From contig NZ_FYED01000018.1 in NCBI RefSeq assembly GCF_900187565.1, positions 62,001 through 126,000 of the forward strand: a stretch of DNA of 64,000 nt, written 5' to 3'. Numbering within the stretch: position 1 is the stretch's first letter; every line of letters starts with the position of its first letter. Shown in pieces: positions 1 to 9,082 of this stretch. The stretch comes from Pseudomonas sp. Irchel 3A7 (GTDB taxonomy: Bacteria; Pseudomonadota; Gammaproteobacteria; Pseudomonadales; Pseudomonadaceae). A program made the position numbers and the translations under genes. The notes below the pieces were generated by a model. The model searched no databases. It saw only the letters and a list, made by a program, of their open reading frames with translations, and was not told the DNA's origin.

Positions 1-260
1 GACTTCAGCGCCTTTGAAAAACCACAGCAAAAATCGAGTTTAAATTCAACAGCAAGCTCAAAAATCACCTCACCAATAATCCAACAGAACAAAAACAACT
101 TTCGTCCTTCCTTATAAAAATCCTAGTTGATGCGTAAGCCTATTCTTTTTCGCTTGTAGGAACATTCCTATATTGCTGCTACAGGTACGTCAGTTCATAC
201 GTCACATCCACTATCTGAGCTAAGGTTCGCCCTTTATTTCAGTTCGCATGGGATTTTGTT
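1..260. other. AT-rich region upstream of the phosphorelay operon
   Basis: No coding region is visible here. The stretch is clearly more AT-rich than its surroundings, as expected for a promoter region. It holds a perfect inverted repeat TAGGAA-CA-TTCCTA at 157-170. The gene upstream lies outside the window. Confidence 0.6.
157..170. promoter_or_regulatory. Palindrome TAGGAA-CA-TTCCTA upstream of the response regulator
   Basis: A perfect 6-bp inverted repeat with a 2-bp spacer lies about 90 bp upstream of the response regulator start. Regulators of the BvgA/EvgA/NarL class bind short inverted repeats as dimers, so it could be an autoregulatory operator. That role is inferred from symmetry and position only. 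Confidence 0.35.
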
Positions 261-887
261 ATGAACTCCGTTTTTATTGTCGACGATCACCCTGTCATCC
301 GACTTGCCGTTCGCATGCTGCTTGAACACGAAGGCTATAAAGTCGTCGGTGAAACTGACAACGGGGTCGATGCCATGCAGATGGTTCGCGAGTGCATGCC
401 TGACCTGGTCATTCTTGACATCAGCATTCCCAAACTCGATGGCCTGGAAGTGCTGGCCCGTTTCAACGCAATGAGTACCCCCTTGAAAACGTTAGTGCTC
501 ACCGCGCAGTGCCCGACACTTTTTGGTATTCGTTGCATGCAATCCGGTGCTTCGGGATATGTCTGCAAGCAGGAGGACCTCAGCGAACTGGTCAGCGCCA
601 TCAAGGCAGTATTGTCGGGTTACAACTACTTCCCGAGCGAGGCACTGAATCCGATGCGCGGTGACGAGGCACGTTGCGCCGAGCTGGAACTGTTCAAGTC
701 TGTCAACGACCGGGAACTGATGGTATTGCAACTTTTTGCACAAGGTCGCACTAACAAGGAAATTGCCAAGGGCATGTTTCTGAGCAACAAGACTGTCAGC
801 ACTTATAAAAAACGTCTCATGCAAAAACTCAAGGCCAAGTCTCTGGTTGAACTCATCGAAATGGCAAAACGCAACGCATTGGTGTGA
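261..887 (+). CDS. LuxR/NarL-type response regulator, RocA/BvgA/EvgA-like
   Basis: A two-component response regulator of 208 residues. The receiver domain (about 1-120) has the acidic pair D8-D9, the phospho-acceptor D53 in LVILDISIP, and a lysine near 103. A LuxR-type helix-turn-helix follows at about 145-205 (GRTNKEIAKGMFLSNKTVS). A GGGA about 8 bases before the ATG can serve as ribosome binding site. The stop overlaps a GTG of the following unorthodox sensor kinase gene, so the two are co-transcribed and very likely cognate. The arrangement resembles RocA/RocS of P. aeruginosa and BvgA/BvgS; targets cannot be read from the sequence. Confidence 0.93.
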   Translation: MNSVFIVDDHPVIRLAVRMLLEHEGYKVVGETDNGVDAMQMVRECMPDLVILDISIPKLDGLEVLARFNAMSTPLKTLVLTAQCPTLFGIRCMQSGASGYVCKQEDLSELVSAIKAVLSGYNYFPSEALNPMRGDEARCAELELFKSVNDRELMVLQLFAQGRTNKEIAKGMFLSNKTVSTYKKRLMQKLKAKSLVELIEMAKRNALV

Positions 888-895
888 GAAGCAGG

Positions 896-3800
896 ATGCC
901 CAGTCGCTTGATGGACTTTTTGATACTGACGGCCGTGGGTATTGGCCTGAGTACTTCATTGCTCGCGGCACCGAGCAGCGATAACTACGCCTTGCTGAGC
1001 CGCTCGACCGCCGGGCAACTGGAAATCCAGCTGGCCCCCTCACAAGAGCAGTGGCTCAAGAGCAAACAGGAACTGATCCTTGGCACCTCAGCGCCGGATT
1101 ATCCGCCCTTCGACCTGACCCTCAGCGGCCACGACTATGAAGGTTTCACCGCCGACTATGCGGGAATCCTCGGCAAAGTCACCGGTTTACCCATCAGGGT
1201 TCAGCGCTTTGCATCCCGGGGGGACGCCATTGAAGCGCTTGAAAACGGTGAGGTCGATCTGCTCGGCAGTGCCAACGGTTTCGAAGCGCACAATGCCAAA
1301 ATCGTACTGTCCATGCCCTACGCCGTCGATCAACCGGTCCTGGTGACCCGCGAAGGCGAAACAAGATCCCTGACCGATGGCCTTGCCGGCATGCGCCTGA
1401 GCATGGTGTATCACTACTTGCCGCTGGAGGAGGTCAAGGCCTTGTATCCCAAGGCAATCATCACGTCCTACCCCTCTTACCAGAATGCAATCAATGCCGT
1501 CGCCTTCGACCAGGCTGACGTGTTTCTCGGCGATACCATCTCCACCCACTACATGATCAACAAGGGGTACCTGAACAACATCCGCATGGCCAACTTCGGC
1601 AAACACGAAGCTCACGGTTTCAGCTTCGCGGTGCGCCAGAACAATCCTGAACTGCTTGGCATCATCAATTCCATGCTAATGGCCATCCCCACCAGCGTGC
1701 GAGAAAACATTGCCAAACGCTGGAGTGCCGGCAGTGACATCTTGCTCACCGATCACAAACTGGAGCTCAGCTACAACGAGGAACGCTGGCTGGCGCAACA
1801 TCCGGTGGTACGCGTGGTGGTCAACGAGGCGTTCGCGCCGCTGACATTTTTCGACAGCGCCGGCAACTTTCGGGGTGTTGCCGCCGATCTACTCGAACTG
1901 ATCAGATTGCGCACCGGTTTACGCTTTGATATCCAGCGCAGCCGCAGCGATAGCGAAATGATCCAGCGGATCCAGAACGGCGAGGCCGACCTGATTGCTG
2001 CACTGCTACCCAGCGCCCAACGGGAGACCCTGCTGAATTTCAGCCGTCCTTATCTGCAAAACTCCTATGTCCTGCTGACGCGCAAGGCTGCGGACAGCCC
2101 CGGCAACCTGACGCAGTTGCAGGGCAAAAGCCTGGCCATCGCCCAAGGTCATCCACTGATGGCTTATCTGCGCAGCGAGTTCCCACACATAAAGCTCATC
2201 GAAACCCCTGACACTTTCAGTGCCGTGGAAATGCTCGCCGAGGGGCAGGTAGAGGGAACGGTGAACTCACTGGTGATTGCCAACTACTTCATTTCATCGC
2301 GACTGTTCGAACATATCCTGCAGATCAGTACCACCATCGGGACCGAGCAGGCAGCCTTTTCCCTGGCGACCAATCGTGAGGCCGATGAGCTCCATGACAT
2401 CCTCAACAAGGCACTACTGAGTATTGCGCCGGAGGAGCTGGGCATCATCAACAGCCGCTGGCGGGGCTATTCGGCGTCCTCGCAAAGCACCTGGCGCAAC
2501 TATCACCGGCTGTTCTACCAAATTGTCATCGGTGCCAGCGTTTTGTTACTGATCTCCGTAGCCTGGAACGCCTACATGCGGCGCCAGATCAATCAACGCA
2601 AGGCTGCCGAACGCGCATTGAACGACCAATTCGAATTCATGCGCTCGCTGGTCAACGGCACGCCTCACCCGATTTACGTGCGTGATCGTCAGGGCTTGCT
2701 GCAAAGCTGCAATGACAGTTACCTGCAAGCGTTCAACGCCAGACGCGAAGACGTCATCGGCAAAAGCGTCATTCACGGTACCTTGAGCAATGCCTTCGAG
2801 GCCAGGGAATATCAAGCCGACTACCAGCGTGTCGTGGCTGAGGGCAGGCCGTTGATTGTCGACCGCCCCCTGCATATCGGCGGCCGTCGATTGACGATCT
2901 ATCACTGGATTCTTCCCTACCGCGACTCAAGCGGTGAAGTGCAAGGCATCATCGGTGGCTGGATCGACATCAGCGAACGCCGGCAACTGTTCGATGACCT
3001 GCGTTGCGCCAAAGAGCGCGCCGATGAAGCCAACCGGGCCAAGAGCACGTTTCTGGCCACAATGAGCCATGAGATCCGCACACCGATGAATGCGGTCATC
3101 GGCATGCTCGAACTGACGCTCAAGCGAATTGAACACAACCACCCTGACCGCCCGGCCATCGATGTGGCGTACAACTCGGCGAAGGATCTGCTGGAACTGA
3201 TCGGCGACATACTCGACATCGCGCGCATTGAATCCGGGCACTTGAGCCTGAGCCCGGAACGCGTCGACCCGCGGGAAATCGTCGCGTCGGTGGTACGGAT
3301 CTTCGACGGCCTGGCCCGGCAGAAAGCGCTCGAACTCATACTGGATTTCAGCCCCGTCAATCCGCCCGTCGATGTCCTGCTGGACCCGCTGCGCTTCAAG
3401 CAGGTGCTGTCCAATCTGGTCAGCAATGCCATCAAGTTTACCGAGCAGGGTCAGGTGAGGATTGCCGTCGAGCTGCGTCCGACGGCCAGGCCCGATCAGG
3501 TGCAGATGCAGTTGCGGGTCGAGGACACCGGCACCGGGATAAGCTTCGATGATCAACAACGCCTGTTCGAACCCTTCGCCCAGGCCGATATCGCCGGGCA
3601 GACGGCTCGCGGCGGTGCCGGGCTCGGCCTGGTGATCAGCCGCAACCTGTGCGAATTGATGGGCGGCAGCCTGCAATTGAGCAGTCGGCCAGGTGTCGGT
3701 ACGCAAGTACAGATGTCACTGCTTCTGCCGACACTGCCAGATAAATGCCGGGTGGAAAAAACTGAAACACAGATCCGCGCCGCGAAAGCCCCATTGAACG

Positions 3801-4537
3801 TTCTGGTGGTCGATGATCATGCGGCCAATCGCTTGCTCATGTGCCAGCAATTGGAGTTCCTGGGTCATCGATTCAGCGTCGCGGCAGAGGGTCAGGCTGG
3901 ACTCGAAGCGTGGAAAGCCGAAGTGTTCGATCTGGTGATTGCCGATTGCAACATGCCGGTCATGAATGGATACGAGTTGGCCCGCGCCATTCGCCGACAT
4001 GAAAAACAGACTCGACAGCCGCCCTGCACGGTCCTCGGCTTCACCGCCAACGCACAACCGGAAGAAGTAGAACGATGCAAGCAGGCCGGGATGGATGACT
4101 GCCTGTTCAAGCCCCTGACCCTGACCGCATTGAGCCAATGGGTGGAAGGCGTAGCGCCGACTGCCCTGTCACCAGCCTTCAACCTGGAAGGGCTGCAGCA
4201 ATTGACCGGTGGCAACCCGGTATTGAACCAGCGCCTGTTGACTGAATTGCTCAACAGCAACCGGCTGGACCGCCAGGCATTGCTGGCGCTCTGCGGTTCC
4301 ACAGACCCACAGGCCTTTATCGACATCGCCCACAAAATCAAGGGGGCCGCCCGGATCGCCCAGGCCGCTCGATTGATCGACAGTTGCGAGGCGCTCGAAA
4401 CCATCTGCCGCGACACCTTCCACCCCGACAAAGTGGCCGAATGTTGCTCGGCAGTGGAGAGCGCCTTGCTGGAATTGGACCGGGCATTGCTGCAACAGAT
4501 CGGGCACGACGACGAAAGCAGAATGACAGAGGCTTAA
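896..4537 (+). CDS. Unorthodox hybrid sensor histidine kinase, RocS/BvgS/EvgS-like
   Basis: A membrane sensor kinase of about 1213 residues that should pass phosphate His-Asp-His to the preceding regulator. Order: signal or anchor segment (about 5-25), two periplasmic SBP_bac_3 (Venus flytrap) domains (about 55-275 and 300-520), a membrane helix (about 539-561), a PAS domain (about 577-690), HisKA with H725 in MSHEIRTPMN, HATPase, a receiver domain with D1017 in IADCNMPVMNG, and a C-terminal HPt domain with H1146 in AHKIKGAAR. Length and order match BvgS/EvgS/RocS1. The start is unclear: a GTG at 884 overlaps the upstream stop, and ATGs lie at 896 and 911. The flytrap domains suggest sensing of small periplasmic ligands. 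Confidence 0.93.
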   Translation: MPSRLMDFLILTAVGIGLSTSLLAAPSSDNYALLSRSTAGQLEIQLAPSQEQWLKSKQELILGTSAPDYPPFDLTLSGHDYEGFTADYAGILGKVTGLPIRVQRFASRGDAIEALENGEVDLLGSANGFEAHNAKIVLSMPYAVDQPVLVTREGETRSLTDGLAGMRLSMVYHYLPLEEVKALYPKAIITSYPSYQNAINAVAFDQADVFLGDTISTHYMINKGYLNNIRMANFGKHEAHGFSFAVRQNNPELLGIINSMLMAIPTSVRENIAKRWSAGSDILLTDHKLELSYNEERWLAQHPVVRVVVNEAFAPLTFFDSAGNFRGVAADLLELIRLRTGLRFDIQRSRSDSEMIQRIQNGEADLIAALLPSAQRETLLNFSRPYLQNSYVLLTRKAADSPGNLTQLQGKSLAIAQGHPLMAYLRSEFPHIKLIETPDTFSAVEMLAEGQVEGTVNSLVIANYFISSRLFEHILQISTTIGTEQAAFSLATNREADELHDILNKALLSIAPEELGIINSRWRGYSASSQSTWRNYHRLFYQIVIGASVLLLISVAWNAYMRRQINQRKAAERALNDQFEFMRSLVNGTPHPIYVRDRQGLLQSCNDSYLQAFNARREDVIGKSVIHGTLSNAFEAREYQADYQRVVAEGRPLIVDRPLHIGGRRLTIYHWILPYRDSSGEVQGIIGGWIDISERRQLFDDLRCAKERADEANRAKSTFLATMSHEIRTPMNAVIGMLELTLKRIEHNHPDRPAIDVAYNSAKDLLELIGDILDIARIESGHLSLSPERVDPREIVASVVRIFDGLARQKALELILDFSPVNPPVDVLLDPLRFKQVLSNLVSNAIKFTEQGQVRIAVELRPTARPDQVQMQLRVEDTGTGISFDDQQRLFEPFAQADIAGQTARGGAGLGLVISRNLCELMGGSLQLSSRPGVGTQVQMSLLLPTLPDKCRVEKTETQIRAAKAPLNVLVVDDHAANRLLMCQQLEFLGHRFSVAAEGQAGLEAWKAEVFDLVIADCNMPVMNGYELARAIRRHEKQTRQPPCTVLGFTANAQPEEVERCKQAGMDDCLFKPLTLTALSQWVEGVAPTALSPAFNLEGLQQLTGGNPVLNQRLLTELLNSNRLDRQALLALCGSTDPQAFIDIAHKIKGAARIAQAARLIDSCEALETICRDTFHPDKVAECCSAVESALLELDRALLQQIGHDDESRMTEA

Positions 4538-4585
4538 CTATGCTTGGACGCTGAGCAGTGTGTTAACCATCTCGGAGGGACCTGC

Positions 4586-7531
4586 ATGCCCAGCCCACTG
4601 CGTCCGGATCAACGGCGGTTTCCCCTGCACGTTCATATCAGCGTGATGTTTACCTTCCTGCTGTTACTGACCGGGGTGGTATTGGGCATTTTCAATTATC
4701 GGCAAACCACACAAATCATTCTGTCCAGCAGCGAGAAGCTCTTCAATCGTATCGAGCAGGATGTCCGCCTCGATCTGAAAGCGACCTACGAACCGATTCG
4801 CCACCTGTTGAGCTTGCAGATCCTCAACCCCGCTGTTCACGCGCCGGACCTTGAGCAACGCCTGGCGCTGCTCAAACCCTTCAGCCAGTCGCTCACCGAC
4901 AACCCTGATCTGGCGTCGCTGTACCTGGGCTACGGCAATGGTGACTTCTTCATGGTTCGCCCTCTGCGGACCGTCGATTTGAAAAACCTGCTCAAAGCCC
5001 CCGAGAACGCGGCTTATCAAGTATGGAGCATTGAGCGAAACGGCGGCGGCCAGGTGCTCTCGCAATCCTTGTTTTTCGACCGGAACCTGGCCTTCATCAG
5101 CCGCCAGGACCACCCCGACGACACTTACGATCCGCGTAGCCGTGTCTGGTTTACCGGCGCCAGCCGCGACAACGATCAGATCACCACCGAACCCTATGTC
5201 TTCTTCTCCACCCACAATGTCGGCACCACCCTGGCACGGCGCGGTGGCGAACAGGTCGTGATAGGCGCGGACCTGACCCTGGCCGAACTCAGTGCCACCC
5301 TGGCCAAACACGTGGTAACGCCCGCCACCGAGATCGTGCTGTTCGATGCCCAAGGCAATGCCGTCGCCTACCCCGACGCCAGCCGGCTGATCATCGACGA
5401 TCAGACCGCCCATCTGATCAAGGCCGCCGACCTGAACCCCAGCCTGAAGGCACTGCTCAATAACCCTCTTGAAGGCAATCGCCTGAATGCCGGCGGTCGC
5501 CAATGGATCGTAGCCCGCAGCAGCATGCAGGAAGGTGGCCCCACAGGGCTGCAATTGGCCTTGCTGGTGCCGGAAGATGAGTTGCTCGTCGATGCCTACC
5601 GCATGCGCTGGCAAGGCGCACTGATTACCCTGGCAACGCTGCTGCTGTGCATACCGCTGGGTTGGCTGACCTCGCGGATGCTGGTCAAGCCCCTGCGCGC
5701 ACTGGTGCAGGAAGCGGATGCGATTCGCAGTTTCGATTTCAATTTTCCGCTGTCCCGTCGCTCTCCAGTACTCGAAGTCGACCAATTGAGCGTGTCGATG
5801 GCGCGCATGAAAGACACCCTGGCGAGCTTCTTCCAGATCACCGACAGTCTGAGCGCCGAAACCCGATTCGCCCCATTGCTGCAACGGGTGCTGTTTGAAA
5901 CCGTGAAAATCGGCCAGGCCCAGGCCGGTCTGATCTACTTGCGCGAAGGCGACGGCGATCGCATGGAACCCCACGGCCTGGTCATCAACGATACCGCGCA
6001 AGCCCTGTCGTCATTCGGCATTCAGGCCCACTCGATTCAAGACCCGCAGAGCCCCACCTGGTTGCAGCAGTTGTCGAGCGCTGACAATGTCGTCAGCAAT
6101 CTCGGTTTCGAGCAGGCGGGGGATTTGCAAAAAGTGCTGCTGGCACTGGAATGCCCGCGGGTTCATCTGATCGGTATCCGCTTGCACAATCGCCATAACG
6201 ACACCGTGGGCCTGCTGGTGTTTCTGCTGGCTGACAGCGGCAACCAGAGTGACCTGGAAAAACTTCGCCCGGACCGCATTGCGTTTTTGCAGGCTGTGTC
6301 CGGTGCGGCCGCGGTGAGCATCGAAAGCCAGCGCTTGCAAGACCGGCAAAAACAACTGCTGGACGCGTTCATCAAGCTGTTGGCCGGTGCGATTGACGCC
6401 AAGAGCCCCTACACCGGCGGGCATTGTCAGCGTGTGCCCGCCCTGACGCTGATGCTCGCCCAGGCCGCTGCAGCCAGCAAAGATCCGGCTTTCAGCAGCT
6501 ATCAACCCACCGATGATGAATGGGAGGCGCTGCACGTCGCCGCCTGGCTGCACGACTGCGGCAAGATCACCACACCGGAATACGTCGTTGATAAAGCCAC
6601 GAAACTGGAAACCCTCAACGACCGCATCCACGAAATCCGCACCCGTTTCGAAGTGCTCAAGCGCGATGCCTGGGTCAGTTACTGGCAAGCGGTCGCCCAA
6701 GGTGGCGACGAACAAGACCTGGCGCAGCAGCGTGATGCCACGCTGTTAGGGCTGGACGATGATTTTGCTTTCATTGCCCGCTGTAATCTCGGTGGCGAGG
6801 CCATGGCCGAAAGCGATCTGCAACGCCTGCGCAGCGTCGGCCAACGCACCTGGACGCGAACCCTTGATGACCGGCTGGGTGTTTCCTGGGAAGAGAACCG
6901 GCGTCAGGCCCGTACCCCGGAACCGACACTGCCGGTCACCGAATCGCTGCTGGCGGACAAGCCCGAGCACCTGTTCGAACGCGCCGAAGCCGAACTGATC
7001 GCGCCCGTCAATCCCTGGGGTTTCAAACTCGATGTACCTCGCTACAAGTACAACCGCGGCGAACTCTACAACCTGAGCATCAGTCGCGGCACATTGACCC
7101 GCGAAGAGCGCTACATCATCAATCACCACATCGTGCAGACAATCCTGATGCTCAGCCACCTGCCGTTTCCCGGCCATCTGCGCAACGTTGCGGAAATCGC
7201 CGGCGGTCACCACGAAAAAATGGACGGCACCGGTTACCCCAAACGCTTGAAGCGTGAGGAGATGAGCCTGCCGGCACGGATGATGGCGATTGCCGATATT
7301 TTCGAAGCACTGACCGCCGCCGACCGGCCCTACAAGAAAGCCAAGTCCTTGAGCGAAGCACTGGGCATCATGGCCACCATGTGCCGGGATGCCCACATCG
7401 ACCCGGAGTTGTTCAGGCTGTTCATCAAGACGCACATCTACCTGCGGTACGCCGAACGCTTCCTTGATCCACAGCAGATCGATGCGGTAGATCCGTCAGG
7501 CCTGCTGATCAAGGCCGGCCTGTCGGCGTGA
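4586..7531 (+). CDS. Cache-HAMP-GAF-HD-GYP protein, probable c-di-GMP phosphodiesterase
   Basis: A membrane protein of 981 residues. Order: helix 1 (about 16-38), a periplasmic Cache-type sensor region, helix 2 (about 343-365), HAMP, GAF (about 430-590), then a C-terminal HD-GYP domain. Catalytic motifs are intact: H656-D657 (WLHDCGK), H847-H848, H875-H876-E877 and G883-Y884-P885 (HHEKMDGTGYP). HD-GYP domains hydrolyse c-di-GMP. The HD and the next histidine pair lie about 190 residues apart, far more than in canonical family members, so a large insertion sits inside the domain. The ATG at 4586 is chosen because CGGAGGGA precedes it; a TTG at 4544 is in frame but lacks such a site. It follows the sensor kinase by about 50 bp and is likely in the same operon, like rocR beside rocAS. 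Confidence 0.9.
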   Translation: MPSPLRPDQRRFPLHVHISVMFTFLLLLTGVVLGIFNYRQTTQIILSSSEKLFNRIEQDVRLDLKATYEPIRHLLSLQILNPAVHAPDLEQRLALLKPFSQSLTDNPDLASLYLGYGNGDFFMVRPLRTVDLKNLLKAPENAAYQVWSIERNGGGQVLSQSLFFDRNLAFISRQDHPDDTYDPRSRVWFTGASRDNDQITTEPYVFFSTHNVGTTLARRGGEQVVIGADLTLAELSATLAKHVVTPATEIVLFDAQGNAVAYPDASRLIIDDQTAHLIKAADLNPSLKALLNNPLEGNRLNAGGRQWIVARSSMQEGGPTGLQLALLVPEDELLVDAYRMRWQGALITLATLLLCIPLGWLTSRMLVKPLRALVQEADAIRSFDFNFPLSRRSPVLEVDQLSVSMARMKDTLASFFQITDSLSAETRFAPLLQRVLFETVKIGQAQAGLIYLREGDGDRMEPHGLVINDTAQALSSFGIQAHSIQDPQSPTWLQQLSSADNVVSNLGFEQAGDLQKVLLALECPRVHLIGIRLHNRHNDTVGLLVFLLADSGNQSDLEKLRPDRIAFLQAVSGAAAVSIESQRLQDRQKQLLDAFIKLLAGAIDAKSPYTGGHCQRVPALTLMLAQAAAASKDPAFSSYQPTDDEWEALHVAAWLHDCGKITTPEYVVDKATKLETLNDRIHEIRTRFEVLKRDAWVSYWQAVAQGGDEQDLAQQRDATLLGLDDDFAFIARCNLGGEAMAESDLQRLRSVGQRTWTRTLDDRLGVSWEENRRQARTPEPTLPVTESLLADKPEHLFERAEAELIAPVNPWGFKLDVPRYKYNRGELYNLSISRGTLTREERYIINHHIVQTILMLSHLPFPGHLRNVAEIAGGHHEKMDGTGYPKRLKREEMSLPARMMAIADIFEALTAADRPYKKAKSLSEALGIMATMCRDAHIDPELFRLFIKTHIYLRYAERFLDPQQIDAVDPSGLLIKAGLSA

Positions 7532-7545
7532 GCTTGAATCGGCAA

Positions 7546-8028
7546 TCAGCAGTCGGTCAGGCGCAGGAAAATCGCCGCCAGTTGCTCGATACCCGCCTGA
7601 TCCTGCGCGGTGAACCGCGCCAGTTTCGGGCTGTCGAGGTCCAGCACACCGATCAGGCGACCGTTCTTGACCAGCGGCACCACCAGTTCGCTGTTCGACG
7701 CACTGTCACAGGCGATATGCCCGGGGAATGCGTGCACGTCTTCGACCAATTGCGTTTGCAAGGTCGCCGCTGCGGTCCCGCACACGCCTCGACCGAACGG
7801 AATCCGCACACAGGCGATTTGCCCCTGAAACGGACCCAGCACCAGTTCTTCGTTGCGATTGAGGTAGAAACCGGCCCAGTTCAGGTCATCGAGCTGATTG
7901 AACAGGAATGCGGAAAACTGCGCGGCGTTGGCGATGAAATCGCGCTCGTCCGCCAACAGCGACTCAAGCTGCGCGTGCAGCATGCCGTAGCCTTCGAGGC
8001 CTTGGCCGCTCTTTTGTAAATCGATCAT
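7546..8028 (-). CDS. msrC: Free methionine-(R)-sulfoxide reductase (GAF domain, fRMsr)
   Basis: A single GAF-domain cytosolic enzyme of 160 residues that reduces free Met-R-sulfoxide. Three cysteines, C73, C83 and C107, sit in ACVRIPFGRGVCG and HIACDSASN. Their spacings of 10 and 24 residues match the catalytic cysteines of E. coli fRMsr (84, 94, 118). The ATG at 8028 overlaps the stop of the upstream ATPase gene (ATGA), implying translational coupling. The gene is convergent with the HD-GYP gene, with only 14 bp between stops. It belongs with the other methionine-oxide and peroxide repair genes in the window (msrB, gpx, ohr). Confidence 0.93.
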   Translation of the reverse strand: MIDLQKSGQGLEGYGMLHAQLESLLADERDFIANAAQFSAFLFNQLDDLNWAGFYLNRNEELVLGPFQGQIACVRIPFGRGVCGTAAATLQTQLVEDVHAFPGHIACDSASNSELVVPLVKNGRLIGVLDLDSPKLARFTAQDQAGIEQLAAIFLRLTDC

Positions 8029-8915
8029 GCCTTGTGCTCCAACAGTTTCAGCCCGACCCAATAGCGGGCAAATTGATACGCGCAACGTCCGTTACGATTG
8101 CCTCGCCCCGTGGCCCAGCGCACCGCGAGGATGTCCAGCTCTTCAGTGCGTTGCCATTCGAGGCCGGCCTTGTCGGCCAGTTGGCCGATCCAGTGTTCGA
8201 CGACGTTGAGAAAGTGTTCCTGGGTAAATGGATAGAACGACAGCCACAAGCCGAAGCGATCCGACAGGGCGATCTTGTCCTCCACCGCCTCGCTGGGGTG
8301 CAATTCGCCATCGACCCTTTTCCAGTTTTCGTTATCGCTTTCCTTTTCCGGCACCAGGTGGCGACGGTTGGAAGTGGCGTACAACAACACGTTATCCGGT
8401 GCCTGTTCGAGGGAACCGTCGAGTACACTTTTGAGTACGCGATAATCGCCTTCACCCGACTCGAACGACAAGTCATCGCAGAACAACACAAAGCGCTGGG
8501 GCAGTTTGGCGATTTGTTCGACCACCCGAGGCAAGTCCGCCAGGTGATCGCGCTCGATTTCGATCAGGCGCAAACCGCCGACGGCGTGCTCGGCAAGCAA
8601 GGCACGGACCAGCGAGGATTTACCGGTGCCGCGCGAGCCCCAGAGCAAGGCATGGTTGGCCGGCATGCCATCGAGAAACTGTTGGGTATTGCGTCCCAGT
8701 TGTTCCACTTGCCGGTCGACGCCGATCAGGTCGGACAGACGCATGTCGAGACTGACCTGCAGCGGCAGCAGGAAACCGCTGCGCCCTTCACGCTGCCAAC
8801 GTGCAGCCAGGCAGGTTGTCCAGTCGATGGCTTGCCGAGGGGTGGGCAGCAGCGGTTCGATACGGGCCAGAACGGCATCGGCGCGTTCAAGAAAAGCATT
8901 CAATCGGGAATCCAC
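8025..8915 (-). CDS. DUF815 family AAA+ ATPase
   Basis: A P-loop ATPase of 296 residues with Walker A at 93-100 (GSRGTGKS) and Walker B in VLFCDDLSFE. It matches the widespread DUF815 family, whose role is unknown. The GTG at 8915 is preferred because GGAGAAGAC directly precedes it; an upstream start at 9032 would overlap the region before the divergent sensor kinase and adds an unconvincing Cys/Arg-rich extension. It is coupled to the methionine sulfoxide reductase by an ATGA overlap. No membrane segment is seen. Confidence 0.85.
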   Translation of the reverse strand: MDSRLNAFLERADAVLARIEPLLPTPRQAIDWTTCLAARWQREGRSGFLLPLQVSLDMRLSDLIGVDRQVEQLGRNTQQFLDGMPANHALLWGSRGTGKSSLVRALLAEHAVGGLRLIEIERDHLADLPRVVEQIAKLPQRFVLFCDDLSFESGEGDYRVLKSVLDGSLEQAPDNVLLYATSNRRHLVPEKESDNENWKRVDGELHPSEAVEDKIALSDRFGLWLSFYPFTQEHFLNVVEHWIGQLADKAGLEWQRTEELDILAVRWATGRGNRNGRCAYQFARYWVGLKLLEHKA

Positions 8916-9082
8916 GTCTTCTCCTCGGGCACGTTCACAGTAATGATGGCGATACAGCGACAAAACACAGCGTTTGATGACCGGGCCAGGCCCCTGGTAC
9001 AAGGGCTCGCGAGAACATCGGCATCCGTGCATGATCGGCTATGCTTGAGCAGCGAAGGGAAACGGAAGTGATCCAGCACCCC

